64,000 bases of DNA from Promicromonospora sukumoe 327MFSha3.1 (GCF_000385135.1 NZ_ARQM01000010.1:186001-250000); one strand, 5' to 3'; numbered from the stretch's first letter, positions 33,859 through 43,607 are shown. The notes: generated from the letters alone by a model not told the origin. Translations and numbers: made by a program.

Positions 33859-36384
33859 ATGCGCCTTGGATCAGATCAACGGAGACCTGTCCGCACCGCC
33901 TGGGTCGCGGCGTGCGCCGCTGCTGTGCTCGCCGGGGGCCTCGGCCCTGTCGTGCCGGCCGTGGCCGACGCCGACGCCGACGTCGGCACCGCCGCTGACG
34001 CCGTCGCCGCGCCTGTCGCCGACGTCGCGCCCGGTGCCGCCGACGTCGCGCCCGGTGCCGCCGACGTCGCGACGTCCGCCGCCCCGCCGAAGCCCGCTGC
34101 CCCACCGAGCACCCCGTCCGCGACCTACACCAACCCCGTCACCGCCGGGGTCACCGACACCTTTCCCGACCCCGCCGTCATCCGCGGCAAGGACGGCGCC
34201 TGGTACGCGTACGGCACCCAGAACCCGGTGTTCAACAGCCAGGGCGAGCCGGGGGAGCGCATCCTGCCGATCCTGCGCTCGACGGACCTGGTGACCTGGG
34301 AGTACGCGGGCGAGGTGATCCAGCCCGACGAGGTGCCGGCCACCTGGCGCGACAACTCCCGCGCCTGGGCGCCCGACATCCGCTACGTCGACGGCGAGTA
34401 CCTGCTCACCTACGGGCTCTCCACGGGCGGGCTCGCCGTGGCCACCGCGCCGACCCCGACCGGCCCGTGGACCCACCGCGACGAGCTGCTGGTCGGTTCG
34501 GCGCCGGTCGAGGGCTGCCCCACCGGCAACATCGACCAGGCCCTGTTCACCGACGACGACGGCACGCTCTACCTGTACTGGGGCAGCTACGACGTCGTCT
34601 GCGTCTCGGAGCTGACGCCCGGCGCGGGGGAGCTGACCGGGCCCGTGACCCAGGTCGCGCAGGGCCGCCGCATGGAGGGCGCGTACGTGGTGCGCCACGA
34701 CGACCTCTACTACCTGATGTACTCCGACGCCGGCTGCTGCGAGGGTGCGTACAGCGGGTACACCGTCAAGGTGGGGCGCGGCGAGAGCCCGCGGGGCCCC
34801 TTCCTGGACGACGACGGAGTCGACCTCATGGCCGAGTCGAGCAAGGGCGGCTACGTGCTGACCTCGAACGGGAACGGGTTCGCGGGCCCCGGGCACCACT
34901 CGCTGATCACCGACCTGGCGGGCCAGGACTGGATGGCGTACCACGCGATCCCGGAGGCCGACCCCGACTTCCCGCCCGTGGACACCCGCAACGGCGTGCT
35001 GAACCTGTCCAAGCGGCCGCTCATGATCGACCGGCTCGACTGGATCGACGGCTGGCCCGTGGTCAACGCGGGCGCCGGGCCGTCGTCCGGGCCGCAGCGT
35101 GCCCCGGTGACCGACGGCGCCGTCGCCACCACGTTCGCGGACGGATCGCTGGCCGGATGGCGGGCCGACGGCGCCGTCGTCGTCGGCGAGGAGCCGGACG
35201 CCGGGCCGTACGTGGCCCTCGACGGCGGGTCGCTCACCAGCCGGGAGCGGGCGGGCGGTGACCTGCGCGCCCAGGCGGACCTGCGGGTGACCAGCGGTGA
35301 CGGGGCCGCGGGGCTCGCGCTGGGTTCCGGGGCCGGCTCCGGGGCCGCTTCCGGGGCCGTGACCGCCTGGATCGACCGGGCCGCGGGCGAGCTGCGGCTG
35401 GAGACGGGGCGCGGGCCCCGGGCCCAGCGGGCGGTGGCGGCGCTGCCGGACGACTTCCCGTACGCCGACTGGAACGTCGTGACCCTCGACCGGGAGGCGC
35501 GCTCGGGCGCGTACACGGCCACGGTCTCCGCCGACGACCTCGGGGAGCCGCTCGGCACGGCCACCCTCCGGGTGCGCGGGGGCGCCGGCCGGGTCCCGGT
35601 GAGTGTGACCGCGCGCGGCGGCGCCGACGCCGACAACGTGAGCCTGGTCGCGGCGGCGCGTCACGTGACCGAGCGGGTCCCCGACCCGGAGCCCGGCGCA
35701 CTGCTGCCGGAGCACTCGGACGAGTTCGACGGCGGCGGTCTGCCGGGCGCCGTCGAGCCGGGCGCCGTCGAGCCGGGCGCGGCCGCGGCAGAGGATTCCG
35801 GCTGGTCCTGGGTGCGCGGCCCGGCCGCCGGTGCGCACCTGGACGACGGCGCCCTGGCCTGGCCCACCCAGAACGCCGAGCTGTACCTGGGCACCAACAC
35901 GGCCTCGGTGCTGACCCGCGATGCTCCCGCCGGGGACTACCTGGTGGAGACGAAGCTCGACCTCGACGGCGTGGGCGTCAACCGGCAGGCCGGGCTCGTG
36001 CTCCACGCGGGCGACGACCAGTTCGTGAAGCTGGTGCACTCCCAGCTCGGGCTGCTGCGCAAGCCCGGGAGCGCGGCGCAGACGGTGGAGTTCACCAAGG
36101 AGGCCGCCCGGCCCACGAGCACGCCGCCCGCCGCCGCGTACAGCGCCCCGATGTTCGGCGCGGCCCCGGGGGAGACCACGTGGCTGCGGCTCGCCGTGCA
36201 CCGGGACGCGGCGAACGACGAGTACGAGGTGCGCATGGCGTCCAGCACCGACGGCGAGACCTGGCGGTGGGGCGGCGTCTGGACCCTGCCCGACGACCGG
36301 GCCCCGCGGATCGGCCTGGTCTCGATGAACACGGCGGGTGCGACGGCGACGTTCGACTACGTCCGCACGTACGCGCTGCCCTGA
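33859..36384 (+). CDS. secreted multidomain glycoside hydrolase, family 43
   Basis: An 841-residue exported enzyme. After a signal peptide (WVAACAAAVLAGGLGPVVPAVA) and an Ala/Pro-rich linker (about 30-85), the five-bladed GH43 domain spans about 88-400: catalytic base Asp in FPDPAVI, Asp in IDQALFTDDDGTLYLYWGSY, catalytic acid Glu in RRMEGAYVV. Residues about 430-600 and 620-840 look like two beta-sandwich domains, the last resembling the C-terminal domain of GH43 xylosidases and arabinosidases, joined by a GAVEPGAVEPGA linker. Likely acts on arabinan/xylan-type chains. I choose the ATG at 33859 because promoter spacing predicts a leaderless start there; 33850 is an alternative. Confidence 0.87.
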   Translation: MRLGSDQRRPVRTAWVAACAAAVLAGGLGPVVPAVADADADVGTAADAVAAPVADVAPGAADVAPGAADVATSAAPPKPAAPPSTPSATYTNPVTAGVTDTFPDPAVIRGKDGAWYAYGTQNPVFNSQGEPGERILPILRSTDLVTWEYAGEVIQPDEVPATWRDNSRAWAPDIRYVDGEYLLTYGLSTGGLAVATAPTPTGPWTHRDELLVGSAPVEGCPTGNIDQALFTDDDGTLYLYWGSYDVVCVSELTPGAGELTGPVTQVAQGRRMEGAYVVRHDDLYYLMYSDAGCCEGAYSGYTVKVGRGESPRGPFLDDDGVDLMAESSKGGYVLTSNGNGFAGPGHHSLITDLAGQDWMAYHAIPEADPDFPPVDTRNGVLNLSKRPLMIDRLDWIDGWPVVNAGAGPSSGPQRAPVTDGAVATTFADGSLAGWRADGAVVVGEEPDAGPYVALDGGSLTSRERAGGDLRAQADLRVTSGDGAAGLALGSGAGSGAASGAVTAWIDRAAGELRLETGRGPRAQRAVAALPDDFPYADWNVVTLDREARSGAYTATVSADDLGEPLGTATLRVRGGAGRVPVSVTARGGADADNVSLVAAARHVTERVPDPEPGALLPEHSDEFDGGGLPGAVEPGAVEPGAAAAEDSGWSWVRGPAAGAHLDDGALAWPTQNAELYLGTNTASVLTRDAPAGDYLVETKLDLDGVGVNRQAGLVLHAGDDQFVKLVHSQLGLLRKPGSAAQTVEFTKEAARPTSTPPAAAYSAPMFGAAPGETTWLRLAVHRDAANDEYEVRMASSTDGETWRWGGVWTLPDDRAPRIGLVSMNTAGATATFDYVRTYALP

Positions 36385-36411
36385 CACGGCGCTGGTTCCG
36401 TCGCTGGTCCC

Positions 36412-36530
36412 GTCGCCGGTCGAGCTTGTCGAGACCCGGGTCTCGACAAGCTCGACCGGCGACGAAGGCTCGACCAGCGGTGTCGGGTCTCGACAAGCTC
36501 GACCAGCGGACGGGCTCGACCAGCGGTTGA
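36412..36530. repeat. palindromic repeat cluster with the GTCTCGACAAGCTCGACC unit
   Basis: 36412-36463 is a perfect 52-bp palindrome (26-bp arms, axis between 36437 and 36438). It is followed by further copies of GTCTCGACAAGCTCGACCAGCGG at about 36487-36510 and shorter GGCTCGACCAGCGG fragments to 36530. Closely related units are found inside the hutH coding region at 59226-59330. I recall the core sequence as a repeat seen in other high-GC actinobacteria. Confidence 0.93.
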
Positions 36531-36552
36531 GGCGGGTTCTGATTGATTCCGA

Positions 36553-36618
36553 CAGAATTGGTTGGTTTTTCTGCCGGGTCGTTGACGGAAAAATTCGGGG
36601 GTCCTTATGGTCGCCAGC
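36553..36618 (+). promoter_or_regulatory. conserved promoter/operator block upstream of the ROK-sulfatase operon
   Basis: CAGAATT (36553-36559), six bases, then a 30-bp element (36566-36595) identical at 24 of 30 positions to 33807-33836, followed in both by TCGGG. TTGACG (36582-36587) and TTATGG (36605-36610), 17 bases apart, predict a start at about 36618, next to the ATG at 36619. The best candidate binder is the ROK protein encoded directly downstream. Confidence 0.65.
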
Positions 36619-37893
36619 ATGTCGACGACGACAACACCGGGCAGCGCCGCACGGCGGGCCCACGAGAGCCGCGTGGTGGCCGCGCTGCGGGACGGCCCCC
36701 TGAGCCGTGCCGAGCTCGCCCGCCGCGTGGGCCTGTCCCGCACCACCCTGTCCGAGACCACGGCCGAGCTGCTGCGCCGCGGCGCCGTCGTCGTGGTCGA
36801 CACCGACGCCGCCACCCGGCGTGGCAGCGGCCGGCCCGCCGAGCGGCTCGCGCTCGACCCGGGCTCGGGCCAGTACCTCGGCGTCGACTTCGGGCACCGC
36901 CGGGTGCGCGCCGCCGTGGCCGACGCCGCCCGCGAGACCGTCGCGTCCGGCGTCGAGCACTACGACGACGACACCCCGTGGACCGAGCGCCTCGACCGCG
37001 CCTTCCGGCTCGTCGACCGGCTCGCGAAGGAGCACGGCCTGCACTTCGGCGAGCTCCAGGCGGTCGGCATCGGCGTCGTCGGCCCGTACGGCGGGTGGCG
37101 CGTCGACGGCAAGCAGGTCTCCTGGGCCCGCCGCTCCGCCCCGCACGACGTGCACGGCGCGTTCGCCGAGCGGTTCGGCGCGCCCGTCGTCGTCGACAAC
37201 AACACGCGCCTGGCGGCGCTCGCGGAGGCGGTGTCGCAGCCCGAGAACGCGACCGACCTCCTGTACGTGCGGCTGTCCGACGGCGTGGGCGGCGGACTCG
37301 TCGTCTGCGGCCGGATCGGCACCGGGGCGCACGGGTTCGCCGGCGAGCTGGGGCACGTGTCGGTGGACCCCGCCGGCAGCCGGTGCCGCTGCGGCAAGCG
37401 CGGCTGCCTGGAGACCGTGGCCTCCGCCCCGGCCGTGCTCGCGGCGTGCCGGGCCAAGGGCGTCGAGGTGAGCACGCTCGACGACCTCGCCGCCGTCGTC
37501 GCCACCAGCGACCCCGTGGTCGAGGGCGTGCTGCGCGAGGTCGGCGCCGCCGTCGGGCGCGTGCTGAGCATGGCGGCCCTGACCCTGGACCCCGACGAGA
37601 TCGTGATCGGCGGCGAGATCGTGCACGTCGCGCCCGTGATCGTCGAGCAGGCCGCCGCCACGCTGCGCTACGAGCTGCACCCGCTGCCCACCGACGAGCC
37701 CGTCGTCGTCCGGGCCGGGCGGCTGCGCGACACCGACGGGGCGCTGGGCGCCCTGGCCGCCGCCTTCCATCTCTCCCCGCTCCTGGTCGGCTACCCCCAG
37801 CCCGAGGCCGCCGACGGACGCGAGGACCTGCGCGGAACCCTGCGCACCCCGATGCCCGCACCCCTGCACGCACGCCTGAGGAGAACCCTGTGA
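36619..37893 (+). CDS. ROK-family transcriptional regulator (NagC/XylR type)
   Basis: A 424-residue regulator: winged helix-turn-helix (about 12-60: [32 protein letters not shown]) followed by a ROK sugar-binding domain with [13 protein letters not shown], the [12 protein letters not shown] segment and the zinc motif [10 protein letters not shown]. Sugars or sugar phosphates are the usual ligands. I use the ATG at 36619 because the promoter predicts a leaderless message there; 36607 would add four residues. Its stop overlaps the permease start (GTGA), so it heads the importer-sulfatase operon, and the shared upstream block suggests that it also controls the GH43 gene. Confidence 0.9.
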   Translation: MSTTTTPGSAARRAHESRVVAALRDGPLSRAELARRVGLSRTTLSETTAELLRRGAVVVVDTDAATRRGSGRPAERLALDPGSGQYLGVDFGHRRVRAAVADAARETVASGVEHYDDDTPWTERLDRAFRLVDRLAKEHGLHFGELQAVGIGVVGPYGGWRVDGKQVSWARRSAPHDVHGAFAERFGAPVVVDNNTRLAALAEAVSQPENATDLLYVRLSDGVGGGLVVCGRIGTGAHGFAGELGHVSVDPAGSRCRCGKRGCLETVASAPAVLAACRAKGVEVSTLDDLAAVVATSDPVVEGVLREVGAAVGRVLSMAALTLDPDEIVIGGEIVHVAPVIVEQAAATLRYELHPLPTDEPVVVRAGRLRDTDGALGALAAAFHLSPLLVGYPQPEAADGREDLRGTLRTPMPAPLHARLRRTL

Positions 37894-38702
37894 CCACGTC
37901 GACCGTGTCGACCCCCACCCCGGCGAGGAACGGGTCACCACCCCGCCGCCGGGCGGGCAAGCACGCCACGCTGCTGACCCTGAACGCCGTCTCGATCGTG
38001 GGTGGCATCGGGGTCTGGTGGGTGCTGGCCCTGACCGGCCTCCAGCTCCCGACGCCGCCCGAGGTGCTGGCCAAGGGCATCGAGCTCGCCGCGAGCGGGA
38101 CCCTCGCCGAGGACCTGCTGGCCAGCCTCGGCCGCGTCCTGGCCGGGTTCCTGCTCGGCTCGGCCGCCGCGATCCCGGTCGGGTTCCTCATGGGCTGGTA
38201 CACACCCGCCCGGGGCCTGTTCGAGCCGTGGATCCAGTTCTTCCGCACCATCCCGCCGCTGGCGCTGCTGCCGCTCGTGCTGGTGCTGATGGGCATCGGC
38301 GAGCTGCCCAAGGTGTTCGTCATCTTCCTCGCGGCGTTCCTGGCCTGCGTCATCTCGACGTACCAGGGCGTCGTCAGCGTGGACCGGACGCTCATCAACG
38401 CGGCCCGCGTGCTCGGCGCCAAGGACGGCACGATCTTCCTGCGCGTGGTGGTGCCGGCGTCCTCGCCGTTCATCCTCGTGGGCATGCGCGTGGGCCTCGG
38501 CTCGGCGTGGGCCACCCTCGTGGCCGCCGAGCTGCTGGCCGCGCAGGCGGGCCTCGGGTTCCGCATGCAGCAGGCCCAGACCTACTACGACCTCGCGACG
38601 ATCTTCGTCTCCATCGTCGCCATCGGCGTGCTCGGCCTCGTGATGGACCGGCTGCTGCTGCTCGCGGAGACCCGGCTGACCGGATGGCAGGAACGACGAT
38701 GA
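37890..38702 (+). CDS. ABC importer permease, NitT/TauT (SsuC-like) type
   Basis: A 270-residue membrane protein with about six spans. The EAA-type loop is [27 protein letters not shown]. Family members import sulfonates, taurine, nitrate or pyrimidine-type molecules. It starts with a GTG overlapping the regulator's stop and ends overlapping the ATPase start, so all are translated as a unit. Confidence 0.9.
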   Translation: MTTSTVSTPTPARNGSPPRRRAGKHATLLTLNAVSIVGGIGVWWVLALTGLQLPTPPEVLAKGIELAASGTLAEDLLASLGRVLAGFLLGSAAAIPVGFLMGWYTPARGLFEPWIQFFRTIPPLALLPLVLVLMGIGELPKVFVIFLAAFLACVISTYQGVVSVDRTLINAARVLGAKDGTIFLRVVVPASSPFILVGMRVGLGSAWATLVAAELLAAQAGLGFRMQQAQTYYDLATIFVSIVAIGVLGLVMDRLLLLAETRLTGWQERR

Positions 38703-39523
38703 GCACCGACACCCCCACCCTGACGGGCACCGCCAAGATCTCGGTGCGTCAGACCCGCAAGACGTTCGCCCTCAAGGACGAGGAGTTCGTCGCGCTCGAC
38801 GGCGTCGACCTCGACGTGGCCGACAACGAGTTCGTCACCGTCGTGGGCCCCTCGGGCTGCGGCAAGTCCACCCTGATGAACATCGTCGCGGGCCTGGAGA
38901 CGCCGACGTCGGGCGAGGTGCTGGTGGACGGCGCCGGCGTGACCGGCCCCGGCCCCGAGCGCGGCGTCATCTTCCAGCAGTACGCGCTGTTCCCGTGGCT
39001 CACGGTGCGCAAGAACGTCGAGTTCGGTCTCAAGGTCGCGGGCCTGCCCGCCGCCGAGCGGCGCGAGCGCGCCGAGCACTACGTGCGCCTGGTGGGCCTG
39101 GAGCAGTTCGCGGACGCACTGCCCAAGACGCTGTCGGGCGGCATGAAGCAGCGGTGCGCCATCGCCCGCGCCTACGCCGTCAACCCGTCGATCCTGCTGA
39201 TGGACGAGCCCTTCGGGGCGCTCGACGCCCTGACCCGCGTGCGGCTCCAGGAGCAGCTCCTGGACACGTGGAGCACCGAGAAGCGCACCGTCCTGTTCAT
39301 CACCCACGACGTGGACGAGGCCGTGTTCCTCGCCGGCCGCGTGGTGGTCATGGCCGCCCGGCCGGGCCGCATCCACGAGGTGGTCGACGTGAACCTGCCG
39401 TACCCGCGCACCGAGGAGGTGCGGCTCAGCCCCGAGTTCGCCGAGCTGCGCAACCGCGTGTGGCGCGCCGTGTACCACCAGACCCAGCCCCAGACCCAGC
39501 CCCAGACCCGGACCAAGAACTGA
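38699..39523 (+). CDS. ABC importer ATPase, NitT/TauT (SsuB-like) type
   Basis: A 274-residue ATPase. Walker A is GPSGCGKST, the Q-loop [12 protein letters not shown], the signature LSGGMKQR, Walker [13 protein letters not shown], and the H-loop FITHDVDEA. The C-terminal tail has a [10 protein letters not shown] repeat encoded by 12-bp units. It overlaps the permease gene by 4 bases. It energises import of the substrate that the sulfatase probably cleaves. Confidence 0.94.
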   Translation: MSTDTPTLTGTAKISVRQTRKTFALKDEEFVALDGVDLDVADNEFVTVVGPSGCGKSTLMNIVAGLETPTSGEVLVDGAGVTGPGPERGVIFQQYALFPWLTVRKNVEFGLKVAGLPAAERRERAEHYVRLVGLEQFADALPKTLSGGMKQRCAIARAYAVNPSILLMDEPFGALDALTRVRLQEQLLDTWSTEKRTVLFITHDVDEAVFLAGRVVVMAARPGRIHEVVDVNLPYPRTEEVRLSPEFAELRNRVWRAVYHQTQPQTQPQTRTKN

Positions 39524-39531
39524 GGACCCCC

Positions 39532-40533
39532 ATGCGAATCTCCAGGAGAACTCTCGGCGCGGCCGCGGCCGGCCTCGCCCTCGTGCTGTCCCTCGGTGCC
39601 TGCTCCGCCGAGGCCGGCGCCGGCGGCGAGGACGGCACGATCGAGGTCAGCTTCGGCTACATCCCCGACTTCAACGGCACCAGCCTGCTGGCCATCGCCG
39701 AGGACCAGGGGCTGTGGGACGAGCACGGCATCGACGCCACGACGTCGTCGTTCACGAACGGCCCGCTGCAGATCCAGGCGCTCGGCACGGGCGACCTCGA
39801 CTTCGGGTACATCGGGCCCGGCGCCTTCTGGCTGCCCGCCTCCGGGCAGGCCAAGGTGGTCGCCCTGAACACGCTCGGCCGCGCCGACCGCGTGGTGGCG
39901 CAGCCCGGCATCGACTCCGTCGAGGACCTCAAGGGCAAGACCGTCGCCGTGCCGGAGGGCACCTCGGGCGACATGATCCTCACCCTCGCCCTGGCGGAGG
40001 CGGGCATGACCAAGGACGACGTCGAGCTGGTGCCCATGGAGCCGCCGGCCATCGTGGCCGCGCTCTCCTCCGGGCAGGTCGACGCCGCCGGCTTCTGGTA
40101 CCCGGCGCTCGCGACGGTCAAGAAGCAGGTGCCCGACCTCGTGGAGCTCGCCCAGAACACCGACTTCGAGGAGACCGTCGCGTTCCCGACGGCGTTCGTG
40201 GCCGGCAACGACGTCGTGGCCGACGACCCCGAGAAGGTCGACGCCGTGCTCAAGGTGCTGCGCGAGGCCATGGCCTACCGCACCGAGAACATGGACGAGG
40301 CGATCGCGCTCACCGCCGAGTTCAACGACCTCCCGGAGGCCGACGTCGAGGCGGACGCCGCGAACGTGCAGGTGCTCGACGCCGAAGAGATCGACGGGCT
40401 GACCCAGGACGGCACCACCGACACGTGGCTGACCGGCATGCAGGACTACTTCGTCGGGGCCGGGCAGCTCCCGGAGGCCGTGGACCCGGGCGAGTTCTAC
40501 CTGGGCGACCAGTTCGTCAAGGCGGGTGAGTGA
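39532..40533 (+). CDS. ABC importer substrate-binding lipoprotein, NitT/TauT (SsuA-like) type
   Basis: A 333-residue lipoprotein: signal peptide with lipobox SLGAC at about residue 24. The mature part has the family pattern GYIPDFNGTSLLAIAEDQGLW, GDLDFGYIGPGAFWLP and LKGKTVAVPEGTSGD. Relatives bind sulfonates or related organic anions. Since the operon ends in a sulfatase, a sulfate ester is a reasonable ligand; this is inference. Its stop lies inside the sulfatase start region. Confidence 0.88.
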   Translation: MRISRRTLGAAAAGLALVLSLGACSAEAGAGGEDGTIEVSFGYIPDFNGTSLLAIAEDQGLWDEHGIDATTSSFTNGPLQIQALGTGDLDFGYIGPGAFWLPASGQAKVVALNTLGRADRVVAQPGIDSVEDLKGKTVAVPEGTSGDMILTLALAEAGMTKDDVELVPMEPPAIVAALSSGQVDAAGFWYPALATVKKQVPDLVELAQNTDFEETVAFPTAFVAGNDVVADDPEKVDAVLKVLREAMAYRTENMDEAIALTAEFNDLPEADVEADAANVQVLDAEEIDGLTQDGTTDTWLTGMQDYFVGAGQLPEAVDPGEFYLGDQFVKAGE

Positions 40534-42040
40534 CGCGGTGGCAGCCAAGAACGTCCTGTTCCTGATGACCGACCAGCACCGGGCCGACACGCTGGGCGCC
40601 TACGGCAACCCGCTGGCGTCCACGCCGGTGCTGGACGGGCTCGCGGCGTCGGGCACGCGGTTCGACCGCTGGTACACGCCGACGGCGATCTGCACGCCGT
40701 CGCGCGCGAGCCTGCTCACCGGGCAGGCGCCGTTCCGGCACCAGGTGCTGGCCAACCACGAGCGCAACGTGGGCTACCAGGAGGACCTGGCCGAGGGGAC
40801 CTTCACCTTCGTGGAGGCGCTGCGGGAGCGCGGGTACAACACCGGCCTGGTCGGCAAGTGGCACGCGGGCACGGAGAAGAACGCGGCGTCGTTCGGGTTC
40901 GACGGGCCGGACCTGCCCGGCTGGCACAACCCGGTCGACAACCCGGACTACCTGGCCTACCTGGCGGAGCACGACCTGCCGCCGTACGAGATCAGCGACC
41001 GCGTGCGCGGCACGCTGCCCAACGGCGGCCCCGGCAACCTGCTCGCGGCGCGACTGCACCAGCCGGTCGAGGCCACGTTCGAGCACTACCTGGCCACGCG
41101 CACCATCGAGCTGCTGGAACGGTACGCGGACGACTTCCGGTCGGGGGAGCGGCCCTTCTTCCTGGAGCTGAGCTTCTTCGGCCCGCACCTGCCGTACATC
41201 GTGCCGGACGAGTACTTCGACATGTTCGACCCGGCCGACGTCGAGCTGCCCGCCTCCATCGCGGAGACGTTCGAGGGCAAGCCGCCCGTGCAGGCCAACT
41301 ACAGCGCGCACTGGACGTTCGACACCATGCCGATCGAGGTGACGCGCAAGCTCATCGCGGTCTACTGGGGCTACGTGACGCTCATCGACCAGCAGATCGG
41401 GCGCGTCATGGACGCGCTGGAGCGGCTGGGGCTCGTGGACGACACCGCGGTGTTCTTCACGTGCGACCACGGCGAGTTCACGGGCGCGCACCGGCTGCAC
41501 GACAAGGGTCCGGCGATGTACGAGGACATCTACCGCACGCCCGGCCTGCTGCGGGTACCGGGCGGCCCTGCGGGCCAGGTGCGCACCGAGTTCGTCAGCC
41601 TGCTGGACTGCACGGCCACGATCCTGGAGCTGGCCGGGATCGACCCGGCACCCGCGGTGGACTCGCGCAGCCTGCTGCCGCTGGCGGCCGGTGAGGACGT
41701 GGAGTGGCAGCAGGACATCGTGTGCGAGTTCCACGGCCACCACTTCCCCTACCCGCAGCGCATGCTGCGGGAGGACCGGTACAAGCTGGTGGTCAACCCG
41801 GACTCGGTCAACGAGCTCTATGACCTGCACACCGACCCGGACGAGCTGACCAACGCCTACGCCTACGCCGACCCGGGCCTGGCCGACGTGCGGCGCCGCA
41901 TGATGGGGCGGCTGTACCGGCTGCTCCGGGATCGTGGCGACAACTTCTACCACTGGATGACCACGATGTACGACGTCGGCGAGGTGGACCACGACCCGAC
42001 CCAGTCGGGCCTGGACGAGACGACGTACGCGGCGCGGTAG
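40526..42040 (+). CDS. cytoplasmic sulfatase (type I, formylglycine-dependent)
   Basis: A 504-residue sulfatase. The signature CTPSRASLLTG (near residue 56) holds the cysteine that must be oxidised to formylglycine; metal ligands are seen in LMTDQHRAD and CDHGEFTGAH. No signal peptide is present, so it acts in the cytoplasm on an imported sulfate ester. A formylglycine-generating enzyme must come from elsewhere. The GTG at 40526 overlaps the binding-protein gene by 8 bases; a GTG at 40538 is an alternative. The closest general resemblance is to aryl or choline sulfatases; the substrate is unknown, but a ROK regulator suggests a sulfated sugar. Confidence 0.92.
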   Translation: MSDAVAAKNVLFLMTDQHRADTLGAYGNPLASTPVLDGLAASGTRFDRWYTPTAICTPSRASLLTGQAPFRHQVLANHERNVGYQEDLAEGTFTFVEALRERGYNTGLVGKWHAGTEKNAASFGFDGPDLPGWHNPVDNPDYLAYLAEHDLPPYEISDRVRGTLPNGGPGNLLAARLHQPVEATFEHYLATRTIELLERYADDFRSGERPFFLELSFFGPHLPYIVPDEYFDMFDPADVELPASIAETFEGKPPVQANYSAHWTFDTMPIEVTRKLIAVYWGYVTLIDQQIGRVMDALERLGLVDDTAVFFTCDHGEFTGAHRLHDKGPAMYEDIYRTPGLLRVPGGPAGQVRTEFVSLLDCTATILELAGIDPAPAVDSRSLLPLAAGEDVEWQQDIVCEFHGHHFPYPQRMLREDRYKLVVNPDSVNELYDLHTDPDELTNAYAYADPGLADVRRRMMGRLYRLLRDRGDNFYHWMTTMYDVGEVDHDPTQSGLDETTYAAR

Positions 42041-42080
42041 GCCGGCGCAGCCAGGTCGGGCGGGGCGTGGCCGGTCGCGG

Positions 42081-42665
42081 TCACGCCCTGCGCAGGTAGT
42101 CGATCATCAGGTCGAACGCGGCCTCGAGCTGGTCGGACCGGCCCGTGGCGCGCAGTACCTGGACCCCGCCCTGGATGCCGGCGACGAACGCCGCCGCCGT
42201 CCGGTCGGGGTCCAGGTCGGCACGCACCTGGCCGCTCGCCTGCATCGAGACCACCCCGGCGCGGATCGCCCGCTGCCACTGCGCCAGCAGCTCCGTGATC
42301 ACCTCGGCGGTGCCGGGCGAGCCCGACATCTGGTCCATCAGCGCGCCGAGCGGGCAGTGCCGGCCCTGGGCCCGGTACCGAGCGACCACGGCGTCGCGCC
42401 ACGCGGTCCACGACTCCCACGTGTCGAGCGCGCTGAGGTGCGGCTCCTGGTCGGTCAGCACGCCGTCCGCCTCGTGCCGCGCCACGGCGAGCAGCAGCCC
42501 CTCCTTGCCGTCGGGGAAGTAGTGGAAGATCTGGCCCTTGCTCGTGCGCGTCACCGCGCCGACGTCGTCCAGCGTGACGGAGCCCGGGCTGTTGCTCCGC
42601 AGGTACTCGGCGGCGCCCTCGACGATGCGCTGCCGGGTCGCCTGGCCCTTCGGGGTGAACTTCAC
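42081..42665 (-). CDS. TetR-family transcriptional regulator
   Basis: A 194-residue regulator. The helix-turn-helix is at about 8-50 (RQRIVEGAAEYLRSNSPG, then VGAVTRTSKGQIFHYFPDGKEGLL). The C-terminal domain (GRHCPLGALMDQM) resembles the TetR_C group that often controls neighbouring reductases. I start at the GTG at 42665. It is divergent from an SDR gene 63 bases away, and the AT-rich gap contains a palindrome. Confidence 0.88.
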   Translation of the reverse strand: MKFTPKGQATRQRIVEGAAEYLRSNSPGSVTLDDVGAVTRTSKGQIFHYFPDGKEGLLLAVARHEADGVLTDQEPHLSALDTWESWTAWRDAVVARYRAQGRHCPLGALMDQMSGSPGTAEVITELLAQWQRAIRAGVVSMQASGQVRADLDPDRTAAAFVAGIQGGVQVLRATGRSDQLEAAFDLMIDYLRRA

Positions 42666-42697
42666 GTCGTCGACTGTAGTCGTTTTTTGTACTTGCT

Positions 42698-42715
42698 GGT
42701 CCAAAATTTGGTTCC
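42698..42715. promoter_or_regulatory. probable TetR operator in the TetR/SDR spacer
   Basis: TGGTCCAAAATTTGGTTC is a near-palindrome centred on CCAAAATTTGG, the most AT-rich stretch of the spacer. It lies 14 bases before the SDR start. Confidence 0.45.
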
Positions 42716-42728
42716 TAGCGTCAAGGGC

Positions 42729-43499
42729 ATGACACAGCGACTGCAGGACCGCACCGCCCTCGTCACGGGCTCCACCAGCAACATCGGCCGCGCCATCGCC
42801 CAGCGGCTCGCGGCGGAGGGCGCGCACGTCGTCGTCTCCGGCCGGGACGCGGAGCGCGGCGAGGCCGTCGTCGCGGGCATCCGGGCCGACGGCGGAAAGG
42901 CCGACTTCGTCCGGGCCGACCTCGACGGCAGCCGGGAGGCGAGCCACGCGCTCGCGGCCGAGGCGGCGGACGTGCTGGGCGGGCGGATCGACGTGCTGGT
43001 GAACAACGCCGGCATCTACCGCACGGCCCCGACCCTGGCCGACACCGACGCCGACGCGCTCGACCAGCTCTACGCCGTGAACGTCAAGGCGCCGTACTTC
43101 CTCACCCAGGCCGTTGCGCCCCGGATGGTGGCCGACGGCGGCGGCGCGATCGTCAACCTGGGCTCGTGGGTCGCGCGGCTGGCCGCGCCGTCGGGCGGCG
43201 CCTACGCCTCGACCAAGGCCGCGCTGGAGTCCCTGACGCGGTCCTGGGCCGCCGAGCTCGGCGCCCAGGGCGTGCGGGTCAACGCGGTCTCGCCGGGCGT
43301 CGTCCGCCCGCCGGAGCTCGACCCGGCCGTCTCGTTCTCGGAGAACATGACGCTCGGCACCCCGGCCGGCGCGCCCGGGCACCCGGACGCGATCGCCGCC
43401 GCGGTGGCGTACCTCGCCTCCGACGACGCGCGGTTCGTGCACGGCTCGGTGCTCGACGTCGACGGCGGGCGCACCGGCGTGGCGGTCGTGGCCGCCTGA
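42729..43499 (+). CDS. short-chain dehydrogenase/reductase (FabG-like)
   Basis: A 256-residue classical SDR. The cofactor motif is TGSTSNIGRAIA near residue 14, NNAGIYR follows, and the active site is S(138-region LGSWVA) with YASTK. The C-terminal DVDGGRT is common in this subgroup. The substrate is unknown. The divergent TetR protein probably controls it. CAAGGGC precedes the ATG. Confidence 0.9.
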   Translation: MTQRLQDRTALVTGSTSNIGRAIAQRLAAEGAHVVVSGRDAERGEAVVAGIRADGGKADFVRADLDGSREASHALAAEAADVLGGRIDVLVNNAGIYRTAPTLADTDADALDQLYAVNVKAPYFLTQAVAPRMVADGGGAIVNLGSWVARLAAPSGGAYASTKAALESLTRSWAAELGAQGVRVNAVSPGVVRPPELDPAVSFSENMTLGTPAGAPGHPDAIAAAVAYLASDDARFVHGSVLDVDGGRTGVAVVAA

Positions 43500-43554
43500 C
43501 GGCCGGCGGCCTGACTCCGACGGCCCGAGCCCGACGGTCCGACTCCGACGTACC

Positions 43555-43607
43555 GACCATGCACTTTCTGCCGGTATCGCGCTGCATCTGGCAGCAAGTG
43601 CATGGTC
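43555..43607. repeat. 53-bp inverted repeat after the SDR gene
   Basis: GACCATGCACTT (43555-43566) pairs perfectly with AAGTGCATGGTC (43596-43607); CTGCC/GGCAG extends the stem after one mismatch. There is no T-tract. The region 43500-43751 holds no gene I can support; an AT-richer stretch at 43636-43672 (AAAGTTTACTGATGG) may be the promoter of the endonuclease gene. Confidence 0.85.

Noticed and set aside
36412-36530. CRISPR array
   Set aside because: The repeats are palindromic, irregularly spaced and without unique spacers of constant length, and there are no cas genes.
33871-37941. A 1356-codon minus-strand open frame opposite the GH43 and ROK genes
   Set aside because: It is the complement of well-supported genes and crosses the palindrome cluster and two promoter blocks; no domain is recognisable.
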